Shown here one piece after another: positions 1 through 10,498 of a DNA stretch of 64,000 bases. Each line of letters opens with the position of its first letter. The first letter of the stretch is position 1. The position numbers and the translations under genes were made by a program. This DNA comes from Streptomyces marokkonensis (GTDB taxonomy: Bacteria > Actinomycetota > Actinomycetes > Streptomycetales > Streptomycetaceae). The notes below the pieces were generated by a model. The model was given only the letters and a program-made list of their open reading frames with translations, did no database searches and was not told the origin of the DNA. The DNA is taken from the NCBI RefSeq assembly GCF_008312835.1, contig NZ_VSKS01000030.1:1-64000 (forward strand), read 5' to 3'.

Positions 1-784
1 CGGCGTTGAGGGTGTTGTTGGGGCCTTTGCGGAAGGTGGTGCCGATGGGGTGGATGGGCGGGAGGTAGACGACGTCGAAGCCCATCGCGGCGATCGCGGG
101 CAGGCGGCGGGCGGCGGTGCCGAAGGTGCCGTGCGGCCGGGCGGGGGTGCCCTCGGAGCGGGGGAAGAACTCGTACCAGGAGCCGTACAGGGCCCGCTCC
201 CGCTCGACCAGCAGCGGCAGCGGCTCACTGCTGGTGACCAGCTCCCGCAGCGGATGCGCGGCCAGCACCGCGTCCACCTCCGGCGTCAACGCCGCCGCCA
301 GCCGGGTGGCGCAGGGCAGGGAGTCGTCGCGCAGGGTCTCGGCCGCCGCCAGGACCACGTCCTGTCCCTCGTCCCGCGGCACCCCGGCCGCCGCGCGCTC
401 ATGGAGGTCGGCGCCCTCCTCCAGGACCAGCCCGGTGTCGATGCCCGCGGGGACCTTGATGGCGGCGGTCCTGCGCCAGGTGGCCACGGGGTCGCCCCAG
501 GCCTCCACGCGGAAGGTCCACAGGCCCGTGCCGTCCGCGACGACCTCGGCGCCCCACCGGTCCGTGCCGGGTGCCAGCTCCCGCATCGGCGTGAACGGCC
601 CCGGACGCCCCTCGGGGTCCTTCAGCACCACATTGGCGGCCACCGCGTCGTGCCCCTCCCGGAACAGCGTGGCCGTGACCTCGAACGTCTCGCCCACGAC
701 GGCCTTCGCCGGCCGCCTGCCGCAGTCGACGGACGGCCGGACGTCCCGTACCGGGACACGACCGATGGTCCGGGTCGTCTTCAT
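1..784 (-). CDS. glgE: Alpha-1,4-glucan:maltose-1-phosphate maltosyltransferase, N-terminal part (cut by window edge)
   Basis: First 261 codons of a GlgE-type GH13_3 enzyme, which transfers maltosyl units from maltose 1-phosphate to alpha-1,4-glucan in the cytoplasm. The frame stays open to the window edge, so about 60 percent of the protein, including the catalytic acids, lies outside. Visible are the N-terminal domain with the VRDVRPSVDCGRRPAKAVVG stretch, the NVVLKDPEGRPGPF and YGSWYEFFPRS motifs, and the start of the barrel with YLPPIHPIGTTFRKGPNN near residue 245, all typical of GlgE. The ATG has GGAGGTG about 10 nt upstream. The DUF5133 gene lies 73 bp upstream on the same strand. In streptomycetes glgE is usually followed by treS, pep2 and glgB, expected beyond the edge. 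Confidence 0.93.
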   Translation of the reverse strand, partial: MKTTRTIGRVPVRDVRPSVDCGRRPAKAVVGETFEVTATLFREGHDAVAANVVLKDPEGRPGPFTPMRELAPGTDRWGAEVVADGTGLWTFRVEAWGDPVATWRRTAAIKVPAGIDTGLVLEEGADLHERAAAGVPRDEGQDVVLAAAETLRDDSLPCATRLAAALTPEVDAVLAAHPLRELVTSSEPLPLLVERERALYGSWYEFFPRSEGTPARPHGTFGTAARRLPAIAAMGFDVVYLPPIHPIGTTFRKGPNNTLNA

Positions 785-857
785 GGGTCTTCGCACCTCC
801 GCCGTGCTCGACGCCCGGGCCGGTGCCCGGGCGTGGGACCAAACAGCGGCGGGAAGG

Positions 858-1160
858 TCACTGCCTTCCCGCCGGGGAGCGCCGCTCGATGGCCGGCGGG
901 CCCCGTCTGACCGTGGCGGCCGGACGGGGCCTGTCGTTCTGTTCCTGCAGATAGGTGACGACGGTGCTGCGCAGATACCGCTCGGCGGCGTCCGCTGCCT
1001 CCCGGGCGCAGCGCTTCCCCATCAGCACACAGAGGGTGTATCCGGAGTCCTCGAAGGTGGCCCGCACCGTGTGGTCGGCGGGGGCCGCGAGCATCACGCG
1101 TTCCCAGGCCCGGTAGCGACGCAACTGCCGGGCGACTTCGGCTTTGGCGGGTAGCAGCAT
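858..1160 (-). CDS. DUF5133-type small protein
   Basis: 100-residue protein beginning MLLPAKAEVARQLRRYRAWE, with a conserved central part containing DSGYTLCVLMGKR. This pattern matches the streptomycete DUF5133 family, whose function is unknown. The frame runs open further upstream, but that extension is arginine-rich junk; the ATG at 1160 has GGAAAGG about 11 nt upstream and starts at the family's usual first residues. The C-terminal tail (RPRPAATVRRGPPAIERRSPAGRQ region) is low-complexity and basic. It lies 73 bp upstream of glgE on the same strand, so the two may be cotranscribed. No catalytic motif was recognised. Confidence 0.75.
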   Translation of the reverse strand: MLLPAKAEVARQLRRYRAWERVMLAAPADHTVRATFEDSGYTLCVLMGKRCAREAADAAERYLRSTVVTYLQEQNDRPRPAATVRRGPPAIERRSPAGRQ

Positions 1161-1522
1161 GCGCCGTTGACCTTTCCGGGGCTCGATGGAGGCGCGTTGT
1201 CCCGACGGTCGGGCAGGAGCGTGCGCACAGGTGCACGGACCCGTAACGGCGATCGAGGTCTTCACACATGGTGCACGGGTGATGACACGTCGTCTTGTTG
1301 GATTTTCAATCAGCCTCCGCCGCTTCCTTCGCGCCGCGACGGGGCCTCGAGCGCTCGGTTGTCGCCCCGTACGCCTCACCCGTGCGCTCGTGTTGCACGA
1401 ATGGACCAACCCCCTCACTCTGAAGGTGACTCAGAAGCGATACCCGCTCACGTTCCGTGTCCGGGGGCCCGTCCCGAAGGGGCGAGGAGGAACGCGAGCT
1501 TCGCGGTGAGGAGCCAACGACC
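1161..1522. other. Divergent intergenic region between the DUF5133/glgE and ATPase-like/glgX units
   Basis: 362 bp that must hold promoters for both directions. No convincing gene is present: the frames crossing it are arginine/serine-rich and lack start sites with ribosome binding sites. A relatively AT-rich patch around 1290-1315 (TTGTTGGATTTTCAATCAG) is the best promoter-like stretch, but no clean -35/-10 pair could be assigned. A ribosome binding site AGGAG lies just before the plus-strand gene at 1523. Confidence 0.4.
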
Positions 1523-2031
1523 ATGAAGACCGCAGTGCCCTGCTACTACCACCTCGACGTCGAAGTCAGCCCGGAGAAGGTGGGACAGATCAGCCGCATA
1601 CTGGCCGCTCACCTCCGGTTCTGGGACCTCGAGAACCTGATGCAGCCCGTCTGCGGCGGCGCCGAGATGCTGCTGCGCGCCATCGCCGAGCACGCGACCG
1701 ACAGGAACACGTCGATCGAGATGTGGTGGAACGGCCAGCACCTCATCACGGCCATCGGGGACAACAACCGCGCCCTGCGCCCCGACCAGGAACTGCGCGG
1801 CTGCCTCGAGCACATCGCGGCGAGCAGCGACGGCTGGGGCTGCTGCGCCACCGAGACCGGCAGCAAGGTCATCTGGTTCTCGCAGCGTGCCCGCGCCGGC
1901 GAACGCGTCCCGTTGGTGCCGACGGCGCCCGACCCGCGCGAGAGCGAGGGCCTGGAGGTGCCCCGCGAACCGACCGTCGCCCAGCTCACCGGCCGGGTGC
2001 GAACGCCGGGCGGCCTCCTGGAGGAGGTCCG

Positions 2032-2035
<4 letters not shown>
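1523..2035 (+). CDS. ATP-binding (RsbW/HATPase-like) regulatory protein linked to glgX
   Basis: 170-residue cytoplasmic protein beginning [20 protein letters not shown]. It has the layout of a small GHKL/anti-sigma type ATPase: an N-box-like helix ([16 protein letters not shown], ~50-65), a G1-like [11 protein letters not shown] stretch (~80-90) and a G3-like [16 protein letters not shown] strand (~105-120). Similar proteins sit near glgE/glgX in other Streptomyces. The ATG at 1523 follows GTGAGGAGCCAACGACC. The stop overlaps the GTG of glgX by 3 nt (GTGA), so the two are translationally coupled; a regulatory role in glucan metabolism is inference from this linkage. The C-terminal 40 residues are Pro/Glu-rich and probably disordered. 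Confidence 0.65.
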
Positions 2036-4176
<2,141 letters not shown>

Positions 4177-4196
4177 GGGCGGGTCCCGGGGAGGTG

Positions 4197-5000
4197 TCAG
4201 CGCTCGCGGCGTGAGGTCACCGTGAACTGGGCGCCCTCGTTGTCGCGCAGCACGGCCTCCTCGGGGCCCTGGGAGAGGACACTGCCGCCGTGGAGCTCGG
4301 CGGCGCGGGCGCACGCCGCCACGTCCTTCACCGCGAAGTGGACCTGCCAGTGCGGCCGGATCGCCGGATCGGGTGCCGAACCCAGCGCCCCCGACTCGAT
4401 GCGTGCCACCACGGCCCCGCCGCTGCGCAGCACCACTTCCCCGCCCTCGTACTGGACCTCGCAGCAGCCGGGCTTGTCGGACGCCCAGTCGAAGACCTCG
4501 CCGTAGAAGATGGCGGCGTCGAACGCGTCCCGGGTGTGCAGCCGGATGAACGCGGGCTGCGCCCGCCGCCAGGTGGGCCAGTCGGTGAACAGCTCGCCCT
4601 CCCACACGCCGAACGTCGCACCGTCCCGGTCGGCCAGCAGGGCCGCGCGGCCCGGCGGCAGGGAGATCGGACCGACCGCCGCGGTGCCGCCGCGCTCCTG
4701 CACCCGCGCCGCGGCCTCGTCCGCGCTGCGCACCGCGAAGTACGGAGTCCACGCCACCGCCATGTGCCACATGCCGGCCACCGCGGCGATCCCGGCCACC
4801 GGCTGACCGTCGGCCAGCGCGATGCGGAACCGGTCGCCGAGGCGCACCGGACGCCACTCCCAGCCCAGCACGGCCCCGTAGAACTCCTCGGTGGTCTTCA
4901 CGTCGCGGCTGGTCAGACTCACCCAGCAGGGCGCACCGAACACGGAGTGCGTCGAGAAGACGTCCGTCGAGCCGGCGGGGGAGGGCATGTCGTGGTTCAT
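4197..5000 (-). CDS. VOC family protein with two glyoxalase-like domains
   Basis: 267-residue protein starting MNHDMPSPAGSTDVFSTHS. It contains two vicinal-oxygen-chelate modules: residues ~20-135 (FGAPCWVSLTSRDVKTTEEF then FYGAVLGWEW) and ~150-265 (FIRLHTRDAFDAAIFYGEVF then HWQVHFAVKDV). This is the common layout of Streptomyces hydroxylase-like VOC proteins such as antibiotic-binding or small-molecule modifying homologues; substrate unknown. The frame continues upstream, but the family N-terminus and sequence composition favour the ATG at 5000. It converges with glgX and is divergent from the ANTAR gene. Confidence 0.8.
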   Translation of the reverse strand: MNHDMPSPAGSTDVFSTHSVFGAPCWVSLTSRDVKTTEEFYGAVLGWEWRPVRLGDRFRIALADGQPVAGIAAVAGMWHMAVAWTPYFAVRSADEAAARVQERGGTAAVGPISLPPGRAALLADRDGATFGVWEGELFTDWPTWRRAQPAFIRLHTRDAFDAAIFYGEVFDWASDKPGCCEVQYEGGEVVLRSGGAVVARIESGALGSAPDPAIRPHWQVHFAVKDVAACARAAELHGGSVLSQGPEEAVLRDNEGAQFTVTSRRER

Positions 5001-5248
5001 GGAAGTCGCGTCCTGATCTCGTCGGCCTGGCAGCCACCCGGATGGCACCAGTGTCCGCCGGGTACCGGCCCGGGCGCCTGCCGAGTACCCCGGCGGCGGC
5101 CCCGAAACGGTGACCCGGGCCGCCTGCGGACCGCCCCGGTGGCACACGGCGGCCCGAGTGGCGACGATGGATGTCGGACACTGGGTGAACGCACTCAAGC
5201 ACTATGCGAAGGCAGCACCGGAGCGGCACACCGGACCCGGAGGTGACC

Positions 5249-5569
5249 ATGCCCACGGACGGGGGCGCGGACCGCATCCTCCAACTGGAGGAAGAGATAC
5301 AGCAGCTGAAGGAAGCGGTCGTCTCGCACGCGGTGGTGGACCAGGCGATCGGCATGATCGTCGCACTCGGGCGGGTCTCGCCCGACCAGGGCTGGGCCGT
5401 GCTGAAGGAGGTCTCCCAGCGCACGAACATCAAGCTCCGCAGCGTCGCCGACATGATTCTCCTCTGGGGGCGCACCGGACTGCTGCCGACGGAGGTGCGG
5501 ACGGTGCTGGAGGAGGTACTGGACCGGCTCGGCCCCACCCGGCTCCCGGGCGTGCGGCCGGAGCGCTGA
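5249..5569 (+). CDS. ANTAR domain protein (probable RNA-binding antiterminator)
   Basis: 106-residue protein starting MPTDGGADRILQLEEEIQQL. A short coiled-coil (LQLEEEIQQLKEAV, ~10-24) leads into an ANTAR three-helix module: DQAIGMIVALGRVSPDQGWAVLKEVSQRTNIKLRSVADMI, here with the typical A-G-M-I, W-x-x-L and V-A spacing. ANTAR domains bind tandem RNA stem-loops to promote antitermination. There is no GAF or receiver domain, so its input is unclear. GGAGGTGACC lies directly before the ATG. The gene converges on the sigma factor gene, leaving 24 bp between stops. Confidence 0.82.
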   Translation: MPTDGGADRILQLEEEIQQLKEAVVSHAVVDQAIGMIVALGRVSPDQGWAVLKEVSQRTNIKLRSVADMILLWGRTGLLPTEVRTVLEEVLDRLGPTRLPGVRPER

Positions 5570-5593
5570 GCGTCCGCGCGGCGGGTGCGGCGG

Positions 5594-6385
5594 TCAGCCG
5601 GCCTCGGCCTGCAGTTCCTCGCGCAGCCGGGCGAAACAGCTGCTGAGCAGCCGGGACACATGCATCTGCGAGATGCCGAGCTGCTCGGCGATCCCGCTCT
5701 GCGTCATCCCCTTGAAGAAGCGCAGGTACAGGATGAGCCGTTCGCGCTCCGGCAGCGCCTCCAGGCAGGGCCGCACCGCCACCCGGTCGACGACGGTGTC
5801 GTAGGCCGGGTCCGGGCCGCCGATCACGTCCCCGAGGGCGTATCCGTCGGTGCCCGGCATCTCCGCCTCCAGGGACAGCGTGGAGAAGCACTCCAGCGCC
5901 TCCGTCCCGGTGCGCACCTCGTCCTCGGTGAGCCGGGCGTGCGCGGAGATCTCGGCGACCGTCGGCGCCCGGCCCGGAGTCGTCTGCGCCAGCTCCTTCG
6001 CCGCGTGCCGCACGCGGTTGCGCAGGTCCTGGACCCGGCGCGGTACGTGCAGCGTCCACATGTGATCGCGGAAGTGGCGCTTGATCTCACCGGTGACGGT
6101 CGGCACGGCGTACGCCTCGAAGGCGTTGCCGCGCGCCGGGTCGTAGTGGTCGACGGCCTTCACCAGGCCGAGGGCCGCCACCTGGTACAGGTCCTCCAGG
6201 GCCTCGCCACGGCCCCGGAAGCGGACGGCGATCCGCTCGGCCATGGGCAGCCAGACCGTGACCAGCTCGTCGCGCAGCATCCTGCGCTCCGGCCCTTCGG
6301 GCAGCCCGGCCAGACGTGCGAACTCTCCGGCCGTGTCGGGGGCGTCGTCGTGCGGGTGCGGCTTCCTGGGGCTGACGGTACGCAT
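5594..6385 (-). CDS. SigB/SigF/SigG-family RNA polymerase sigma factor
   Basis: 263-residue alternative sigma factor of the stress/sporulation group. Region 2 is visible as DLYQVAALGLVKAVDHYDPARGN and GEIKRHFRDHMWTLHVPRRVQ; region 3 as APTVAEISAHARLTEDEV; region 4 as LPERERLILYLRFFKGMTQSGIAEQLGISQMHVSRLLSS, each split here by variable loops. The ATG at 6385 has a strong AGGGAGGTG upstream; longer in-frame starts lack one. Such sigma factors are normally held by an RsbW-like anti-sigma factor, but none is adjacent. Nine sigB-like paralogues occur in streptomycetes, so a specific name is not given. Confidence 0.92.
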   Translation of the reverse strand: MRTVSPRKPHPHDDAPDTAGEFARLAGLPEGPERRMLRDELVTVWLPMAERIAVRFRGRGEALEDLYQVAALGLVKAVDHYDPARGNAFEAYAVPTVTGEIKRHFRDHMWTLHVPRRVQDLRNRVRHAAKELAQTTPGRAPTVAEISAHARLTEDEVRTGTEALECFSTLSLEAEMPGTDGYALGDVIGGPDPAYDTVVDRVAVRPCLEALPERERLILYLRFFKGMTQSGIAEQLGISQMHVSRLLSSCFARLREELQAEAG

Positions 6386-6512
6386 CGCGCGCACCTCCCT
6401 GAGCGGGGTGCCGGATGGACGGACCCCGTGGGAAGCGGCGGCTCGGACCAGGGCGGGCCCGGGGCCGGCGAGCCGGTTCCCACGGACGTGCCTCCTGTCC
6501 GAAGCACTGAGA

Positions 6513-6541
6513 ATTCCATTCCCCGTGCGCCCGCGTGTCAA
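6513..6541 (-). promoter_or_regulatory. Candidate promoter of the sigma factor gene
   Basis: On the minus strand TTGACA (6541-6536) and TGGAAT (6518-6513) are 17 bp apart in an AT-richer patch, about 130 nt upstream of the sigma factor start. The same stretch contains GTTT followed by GGGAAT, so a SigB-type reading is also possible. Inferred from sequence only. Confidence 0.4.
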
Positions 6542-6773
6542 AACCCTTTCCCGAATTCACGCGCACGCATTCCGGAAATGCGCACGGTCCGGAACCAAGG
6601 GAATTCGTGGGGTGAAACGCACGGCGCCGGCGCGGGCGGAGGAGGCCCGGCCCGCGCCCGGCGGCGCGGACCGCCCCCTCGGCCCACCGGTGATCACGGC
6701 GGCGGACGTGATGTGCGGCACGCCGCGGCCGTGGCCCGGTCGGCCGGTCGGGGGATTCCTCCAGCGCAGCGCT

Positions 6774-6786
6774 TGATCGTCGATCA
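6774..6786. promoter_or_regulatory. Perfect 13-bp palindrome (operator-like)
   Basis: TGATCGTCGATCA is a perfect inverted repeat around a single central base, 40 bp upstream of the -35 box of the next plus-strand gene. It lies in the 498-bp divergent region 6386-6883, which otherwise holds only promoter-like sequences. The binding protein is unknown. Confidence 0.35.
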
Positions 6787-6825
6787 GATCGGGCGAACTG
6801 CCTGACCACGGCGCATTCCGCTCAT

Positions 6826-6855
6826 TTGACAGTGCGCCGAACCCACAGATAGGAA
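6826..6855 (+). promoter_or_regulatory. Candidate promoter of the 6884 gene
   Basis: TTGACA (6826-6831), an 18-bp spacer and TAGGAA (6850-6855) form a housekeeping-type promoter 28 nt before the GTG start at 6884. Confidence 0.5.
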
Positions 6856-6883
6856 GCAGCGGACAGAAGTCGAGAGGTGGACT

Positions 6884-7405
6884 GTGTACGAGCCGAACGT
6901 GGTCGGGGACTGGCAGGAGTACGACGAGCAGGCCGGTCTGCGGGTTCGCGTCCATCGTCTGGAACCGGGCGAACCGCCACGCGGACGGGACGACGCCGCC
7001 GAAGGGCTGACGTACTTCAGTGTCCGTGTCACCGTCGAAAATCGCGGCGACCGGCCTTTGTGCATTCACCTCGAGGACGGCCAGATCGACGTGAGGACCG
7101 GCCCGGACGGCGAAAGCGCGTTCATCGACTGGCGCAACTCGCAGTTCATCGAGGGATTCGACGTCTACCCGCTGCGCCGTGCCACCGCGGTCCTCTACGC
7201 CGCCGGTCCCGAGGCGTCCCTGGGCCAGGTCGACGTCCAGGTGCAGTTGCGCGCCGACGAGGAGTGGGCCGGCCGCCGGTTGTGGACGGGCGGCGTCGGC
7301 GTGCACGAGGGGACCGCGGGGGCGCCCGTCGGCGCGTGCCGGGACACCCTCGCGCAGCAGGTGAGCGTCTTCCTGCAGGAGCAGGCGGAGGAAGGCACCT
7401 CCTGA
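6884..7405 (+). CDS. Conserved hypothetical protein
   Basis: 173-residue acidic protein, no signal peptide or membrane segment. The body (GLTYFSVRVTVENRGDRPLC, then HLEDGQIDVRTGP) reads like an immunoglobulin-like beta fold of the type seen in DUF4352-like extracellular or intracellular proteins, but no family could be named. The GTG at 6884 follows GAGAGGTGGACT, a good ribosome binding site, and a promoter-like TTGACA/TAGGAA pair is just upstream. It converges with hemC with only 7 bp between the stops. Real gene by codon usage and RBS; function unknown. Confidence 0.65.
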   Translation: MYEPNVVGDWQEYDEQAGLRVRVHRLEPGEPPRGRDDAAEGLTYFSVRVTVENRGDRPLCIHLEDGQIDVRTGPDGESAFIDWRNSQFIEGFDVYPLRRATAVLYAAGPEASLGQVDVQVQLRADEEWAGRRLWTGGVGVHEGTAGAPVGACRDTLAQQVSVFLQEQAEEGTS

Positions 7406-7412
7406 CCCGGCG

Positions 7413-8348
7413 TCAGTGCGGGATGCCGTCGATGATCTCGCGGGCGCCCTGACGCAGCAGGGCCACGGCGACGGACGTGCCGAGGGTGGCGGGATCGAGC
7501 CGCCCCGCCCACTCGTGCGCGTTCAGCCGCGTCTTGCCGTCCGGGGTGAAGACGCAGGCCCGCAACGACAGTTCGCCGCCGCGGTCCACCCGTGCGCACC
7601 CGGCGATCGGGCTGTTGCAGTGACCCTGCAGCACGTGCAGGAACATGCGCTCCGCGGTGGCCTCGCGGTGGGTGTCCGGGTGGCCGAGGGCACTGACCGT
7701 GTCGATCAGGCCGGTGTCGCCCTCGCGGCACTGCAGCGCGAGGATGCCCGCTCCGACGGGCGGCATCATGGTCTCGGGGGAGAGCACCTCGCTGATCACG
7801 TCCGTGCGGCCGATGCGTTCGAGGCCGGAGGCCGCCAGCAGCAGGGCGTCCGCCTCACCGGCCGCGAGCTTCTCCAGCCGCCGGTTGGCATTGCCCCGGA
7901 ACGGCACGCACCGCAGGTGCGGGTGGGTGGCGGCCAGCTGGGCGGTCCGGCGCACCGACGAGGTGCCGATCCGGGTCCCGGGCGCGAGCTCGTCCAGGGT
8001 GAGTCCGCCCGGGTGCACGAGGGCGTCGCGGACGTCGTCCCGCCTCAGGAACGCCGCGAACACCGTGCCCGCCGGAAGCGGCCGGTCGGCGGGCACGTCC
8101 TTGAGGCAGTGCACGGCGACATCCGCCTCACCGGAGAGCAGCGCGGCGTCCACCTCCTTGGTGAACGCGCCCTTGCCCTCCACCTTCGACAGCTCGCCCA
8201 GCCACTTGTCCCCGGTCGTTCTGACGGGCACCACCTCGGTGCGCACACCGGGCCGGGCGGCGGCCAGCTCCGCCCGGACACGGTCCACCTGGGCGAGCGC
8301 CATGGGGGAGTCGCGGGACACGATGCGGATCAGTTCCGGGACGGACAT
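7413..8348 (-). CDS. hemC: Porphobilinogen deaminase (hydroxymethylbilane synthase)
   Basis: 311-residue cytoplasmic enzyme that joins four porphobilinogen units into hydroxymethylbilane for haem and corrinoid synthesis. Visible motifs: [10 protein letters not shown] near the N-terminus, the KDVP segment, the RRTAQL and [11 protein letters not shown] substrate-binding stretches, and the dipyrromethane cofactor cysteine Cys254 in [11 protein letters not shown]. Full length for the family. In Streptomyces hemC normally sits in a hemA-hemC-hemD cluster; here it stands alone next to an NPP1-type gene, suggesting an extra copy or relocated gene. No haem gene neighbours are present. Confidence 0.92.
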   Translation of the reverse strand: MSVPELIRIVSRDSPMALAQVDRVRAELAAARPGVRTEVVPVRTTGDKWLGELSKVEGKGAFTKEVDAALLSGEADVAVHCLKDVPADRPLPAGTVFAAFLRRDDVRDALVHPGGLTLDELAPGTRIGTSSVRRTAQLAATHPHLRCVPFRGNANRRLEKLAAGEADALLLAASGLERIGRTDVISEVLSPETMMPPVGAGILALQCREGDTGLIDTVSALGHPDTHREATAERMFLHVLQGHCNSPIAGCARVDRGGELSLRACVFTPDGKTRLNAHEWAGRLDPATLGTSVAVALLRQGAREIIDGIPH

Positions 8349-8377
8349 GCCGACACGATAGACCCTCGCGCCACCCC

Positions 8378-8406
8378 GGGGCGCCGGGAACGCCGTACGG
8401 CGCCCC
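8378..8406 (-). terminator. Hairpin terminator after the NPP1 gene
   Basis: GGGGCGCC (8378-8385) pairs with GGCGCCCC (8399-8406) across a 13-nt loop, between the end of the NPP1 gene and the start of hemC. No U-tract, as usual in Streptomyces. Confidence 0.5.
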
Positions 8407-8429
8407 CGGCGTCAACTCGCTTGTTGCGG

Positions 8430-9206
8430 TCAGGCGTTCGGGTCGAACGGGATGCCCGGCGGTTTGGCCGCCGCGAGATGGGAGGCGAAGCTGCCGTCCT
8501 TCAGTCCGAAATGGGCACTGCCGAAGTCGTGCGAGACGAGCTTGTCGCGCAGACCCGCCGGATAGCCGTTCCAGCCGATCAGGGCCGGGTACTGCCAGCC
8601 GCCCCGGTGGTTCTCCGGCGGCTCGTCGCCCGGACCGGCGAGGCGGAAGCAGTGGGTGCCGACGCCGTCCTTGTGGTAGACGATCTTCGGATGGGTGCCG
8701 TCGAAGCGGACCGCCGAGCGCGCGTGGATCGAGAACGAGCCGTGGTTGGACGTCGAGACGTACTGCACGGTGTCGTTCTGCACCCACACCACGACGTGCT
8801 CCCAGTCGTGGCGGTGGCCCCCGAGGCTGACGCCCGGCAGGGCCTGGTCCTTCTCGAAGTACAGGGCGTAGACGACGGCGCACCAGCCGTTGTTGCACGT
8901 GGTGCGGGCGTAGCCGTTGGTGTTGTCCAGGTCCGAGGCGTCACGGCAGTTGCCGTTGAGGGCGCCGGTCGGCTTGAGGCCGGTGTTGACGGAGCCGTCC
9001 GGGCCGATCGCGGGTGTGGGGTAGCAGCCGTCGGTGTCGTAGTCGTAGGCGGGCTGGAAGGTCCGCTCCAGGACGTCGGCGTCGGCGGGCAGGGCGGGTG
9101 GGGGAGCGGCGTAGGCGGTGGCGGGGAAGGCGATCACGAGTGCGGCCGCGCCGGCCAGGCCGGTCAGCCATCTCCTGCGGTGCGTGCGGAACGTGCTCGA
9201 CGGCAC
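8430..9206 (-). CDS. Secreted NPP1/NLP family protein (necrosis-inducing-like)
   Basis: 258-residue secreted protein. A Sec signal (RTHRRRWLTGLAGAAALVI, then AFPATAYA-AP with likely cleavage near 33) precedes a mature NLP fold. The family hallmark heptapeptide GHRHDWE is intact at residues 130-136, and the conserved Cys pairs (DTDGCYPTP, NGNCRD, TTCNNGWC) are present. NLPs bind plant membrane sphingolipids and are cytolytic for some dicots, though many actinobacterial members are of unknown effect. Transcribed alone; the terminator hairpin at 8378-8406 follows it. Confidence 0.9.
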   Translation of the reverse strand: MPSSTFRTHRRRWLTGLAGAAALVIAFPATAYAAPPPALPADADVLERTFQPAYDYDTDGCYPTPAIGPDGSVNTGLKPTGALNGNCRDASDLDNTNGYARTTCNNGWCAVVYALYFEKDQALPGVSLGGHRHDWEHVVVWVQNDTVQYVSTSNHGSFSIHARSAVRFDGTHPKIVYHKDGVGTHCFRLAGPGDEPPENHRGGWQYPALIGWNGYPAGLRDKLVSHDFGSAHFGLKDGSFASHLAAAKPPGIPFDPNA

Positions 9207-9352
9207 TGCGTCCTCCTCTTGGTCCGGGCGCAGCCCAACGGCTGTTGGGTGTGGGGGAGTTCAGCATCCCGGCTGGACGTATACATGCCAAGAGGGTCCA
9301 GGCGTACCGTGGGTGAAGCGCGGCGCAACAGTCCGGGCGCCGGACGTGCGGA

Positions 9353-10333
9353 TCACACCATGTCGTCCGAGATGTCGGCCGCCGACTCCTCGGGAGCGAG
9401 GTCCGGCCGGAGCCGCAGCCAGGACGGCTGGCGCAGCATCCCGTCCCGGGTGCGGGTGCTGTAGCGCACCTCGCCCACCAGCCGGGGCACCACCCAGTGC
9501 GCGCCCGGAGCGGCCGGTACGGGGTCGAAGGGGCACACGTCGGTGGCCGCCACCCGCAACAGCCCGGCGAGTTCGGTCCGTTCGGCCTCGCTCCAGCCGG
9601 TGCCCACGCCGCCCACGTACCGCAGCCGCCCCGCCGCCCGCTGTCCGACGAGGACGGCTCCCGGCAGGCCGGTCAGCCGCCCCTTGCCGGGCAGCCAGCC
9701 GCCGACCAGGACGTCCTCGCTGCGCATGTTGCGGATCTTGATCCAGGAGCGGGACCGCACCCCCGGTTCGTACACCGAGTCGAGCCGCTTGCAGACCAGC
9801 CCCTCGAGCCCGTGCTCGGCGGTGGCCCGCAGCGCCTCGGCTCCGTGGCCGACGATCGCGGCGGGGGTGGACCAGGCCGGCCCGTCGAGGCCGAGCCCCA
9901 GCAGTGCCTCGCGGCGCCCGGTCCAGGGCAGCCGGATCAGCGACCGTCCGTCCAGGTGCATGACGTCGAACAGGACCAGGTGGACCGGGACCGCCGCCGC
10001 CCGCCGGGCCGCCCTGCCGGGAGCGTGCGCCAGACCCATCCGGGACTGCAGCAACTGGAAGCTCGCACGGCCGTGTTCGTCGAGGGCGAGCACCTCGCCG
10101 TCCAGGACCGCGGGCCTGGCGCCGAGGGCCGATGCCAGCGGGTGGAGCTCCGGATACGCCCCCGTGATGTCCTGACCGGACCGGGCGCGCAGGACGAGGG
10201 TCCCGTCCCCGGGGAGGTAGACCACCGCCCGCTGGCCGTCCTGCTTGGTCTCGTAGGCCCAGCGGGCGTCCGCCGCCGGCGGCGGAAGGGAGCCGGACGT
10301 GGCGAGCATGGGCGGGATCAGCGGCAGGGTCAC
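9353..10333 (-). CDS. ATP-dependent DNA ligase (LigC/LigB-like, adenylation plus OB domains)
   Basis: 326-residue ligase. The adenylated lysine sits in motif I as KQDGQR (Lys30), followed by LDGEVLALDEHGR (motif III), LFDVMHLDG, EGLVCKR (motif IV) and SWIKIRN (motif V); an OB-fold domain of ~120 residues ends the protein. Such short ligases are accessory enzymes in actinobacteria, often tied to end joining or stress repair. The GTG at 10333 gives VTLPLIPPMLA, the family's normal N-terminus; the frame runs open upstream but with non-coding composition. No Ku or polymerase partner is adjacent. Divergent from the MarR gene. Confidence 0.88.
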   Translation of the reverse strand: MTLPLIPPMLATSGSLPPPAADARWAYETKQDGQRAVVYLPGDGTLVLRARSGQDITGAYPELHPLASALGARPAVLDGEVLALDEHGRASFQLLQSRMGLAHAPGRAARRAAAVPVHLVLFDVMHLDGRSLIRLPWTGRREALLGLGLDGPAWSTPAAIVGHGAEALRATAEHGLEGLVCKRLDSVYEPGVRSRSWIKIRNMRSEDVLVGGWLPGKGRLTGLPGAVLVGQRAAGRLRYVGGVGTGWSEAERTELAGLLRVAATDVCPFDPVPAAPGAHWVVPRLVGEVRYSTRTRDGMLRQPSWLRLRPDLAPEESAADISDDMV

Positions 10334-10461
10334 GGGTGAGGTGTGGACACCCGTGCGGACCGCCACGCGCCCGCCGCCGGGCTTTCGCCCGAACGGCCGT
10401 GACGAGGGCGGGCCCGCGGCCGGGAGAGGGGCCGCCGGGCGGCCGTGAGAGGGACGGGCGA

Positions 10462-10492
10462 TTGATTGAGTTACGCAATGAAATGGTAAAGT
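10462..10492 (+). promoter_or_regulatory. Promoter and operator of the MarR gene (possibly leaderless transcript)
   Basis: TTGATT (10462-10467) and TAAAGT (10487-10492) are 19 bp apart, with the start codon at 10499, seven bases after the -10 box, and no ribosome binding site. Between them lies ATTGAGTTACGCAAT (10465-10479), an imperfect 15-bp inverted repeat of form ATTGnGTnACnCAAT. The layout suggests a leaderless mRNA and autorepression by the MarR protein. Confidence 0.55.
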
Positions 10493-10498
10493 GCGGGC

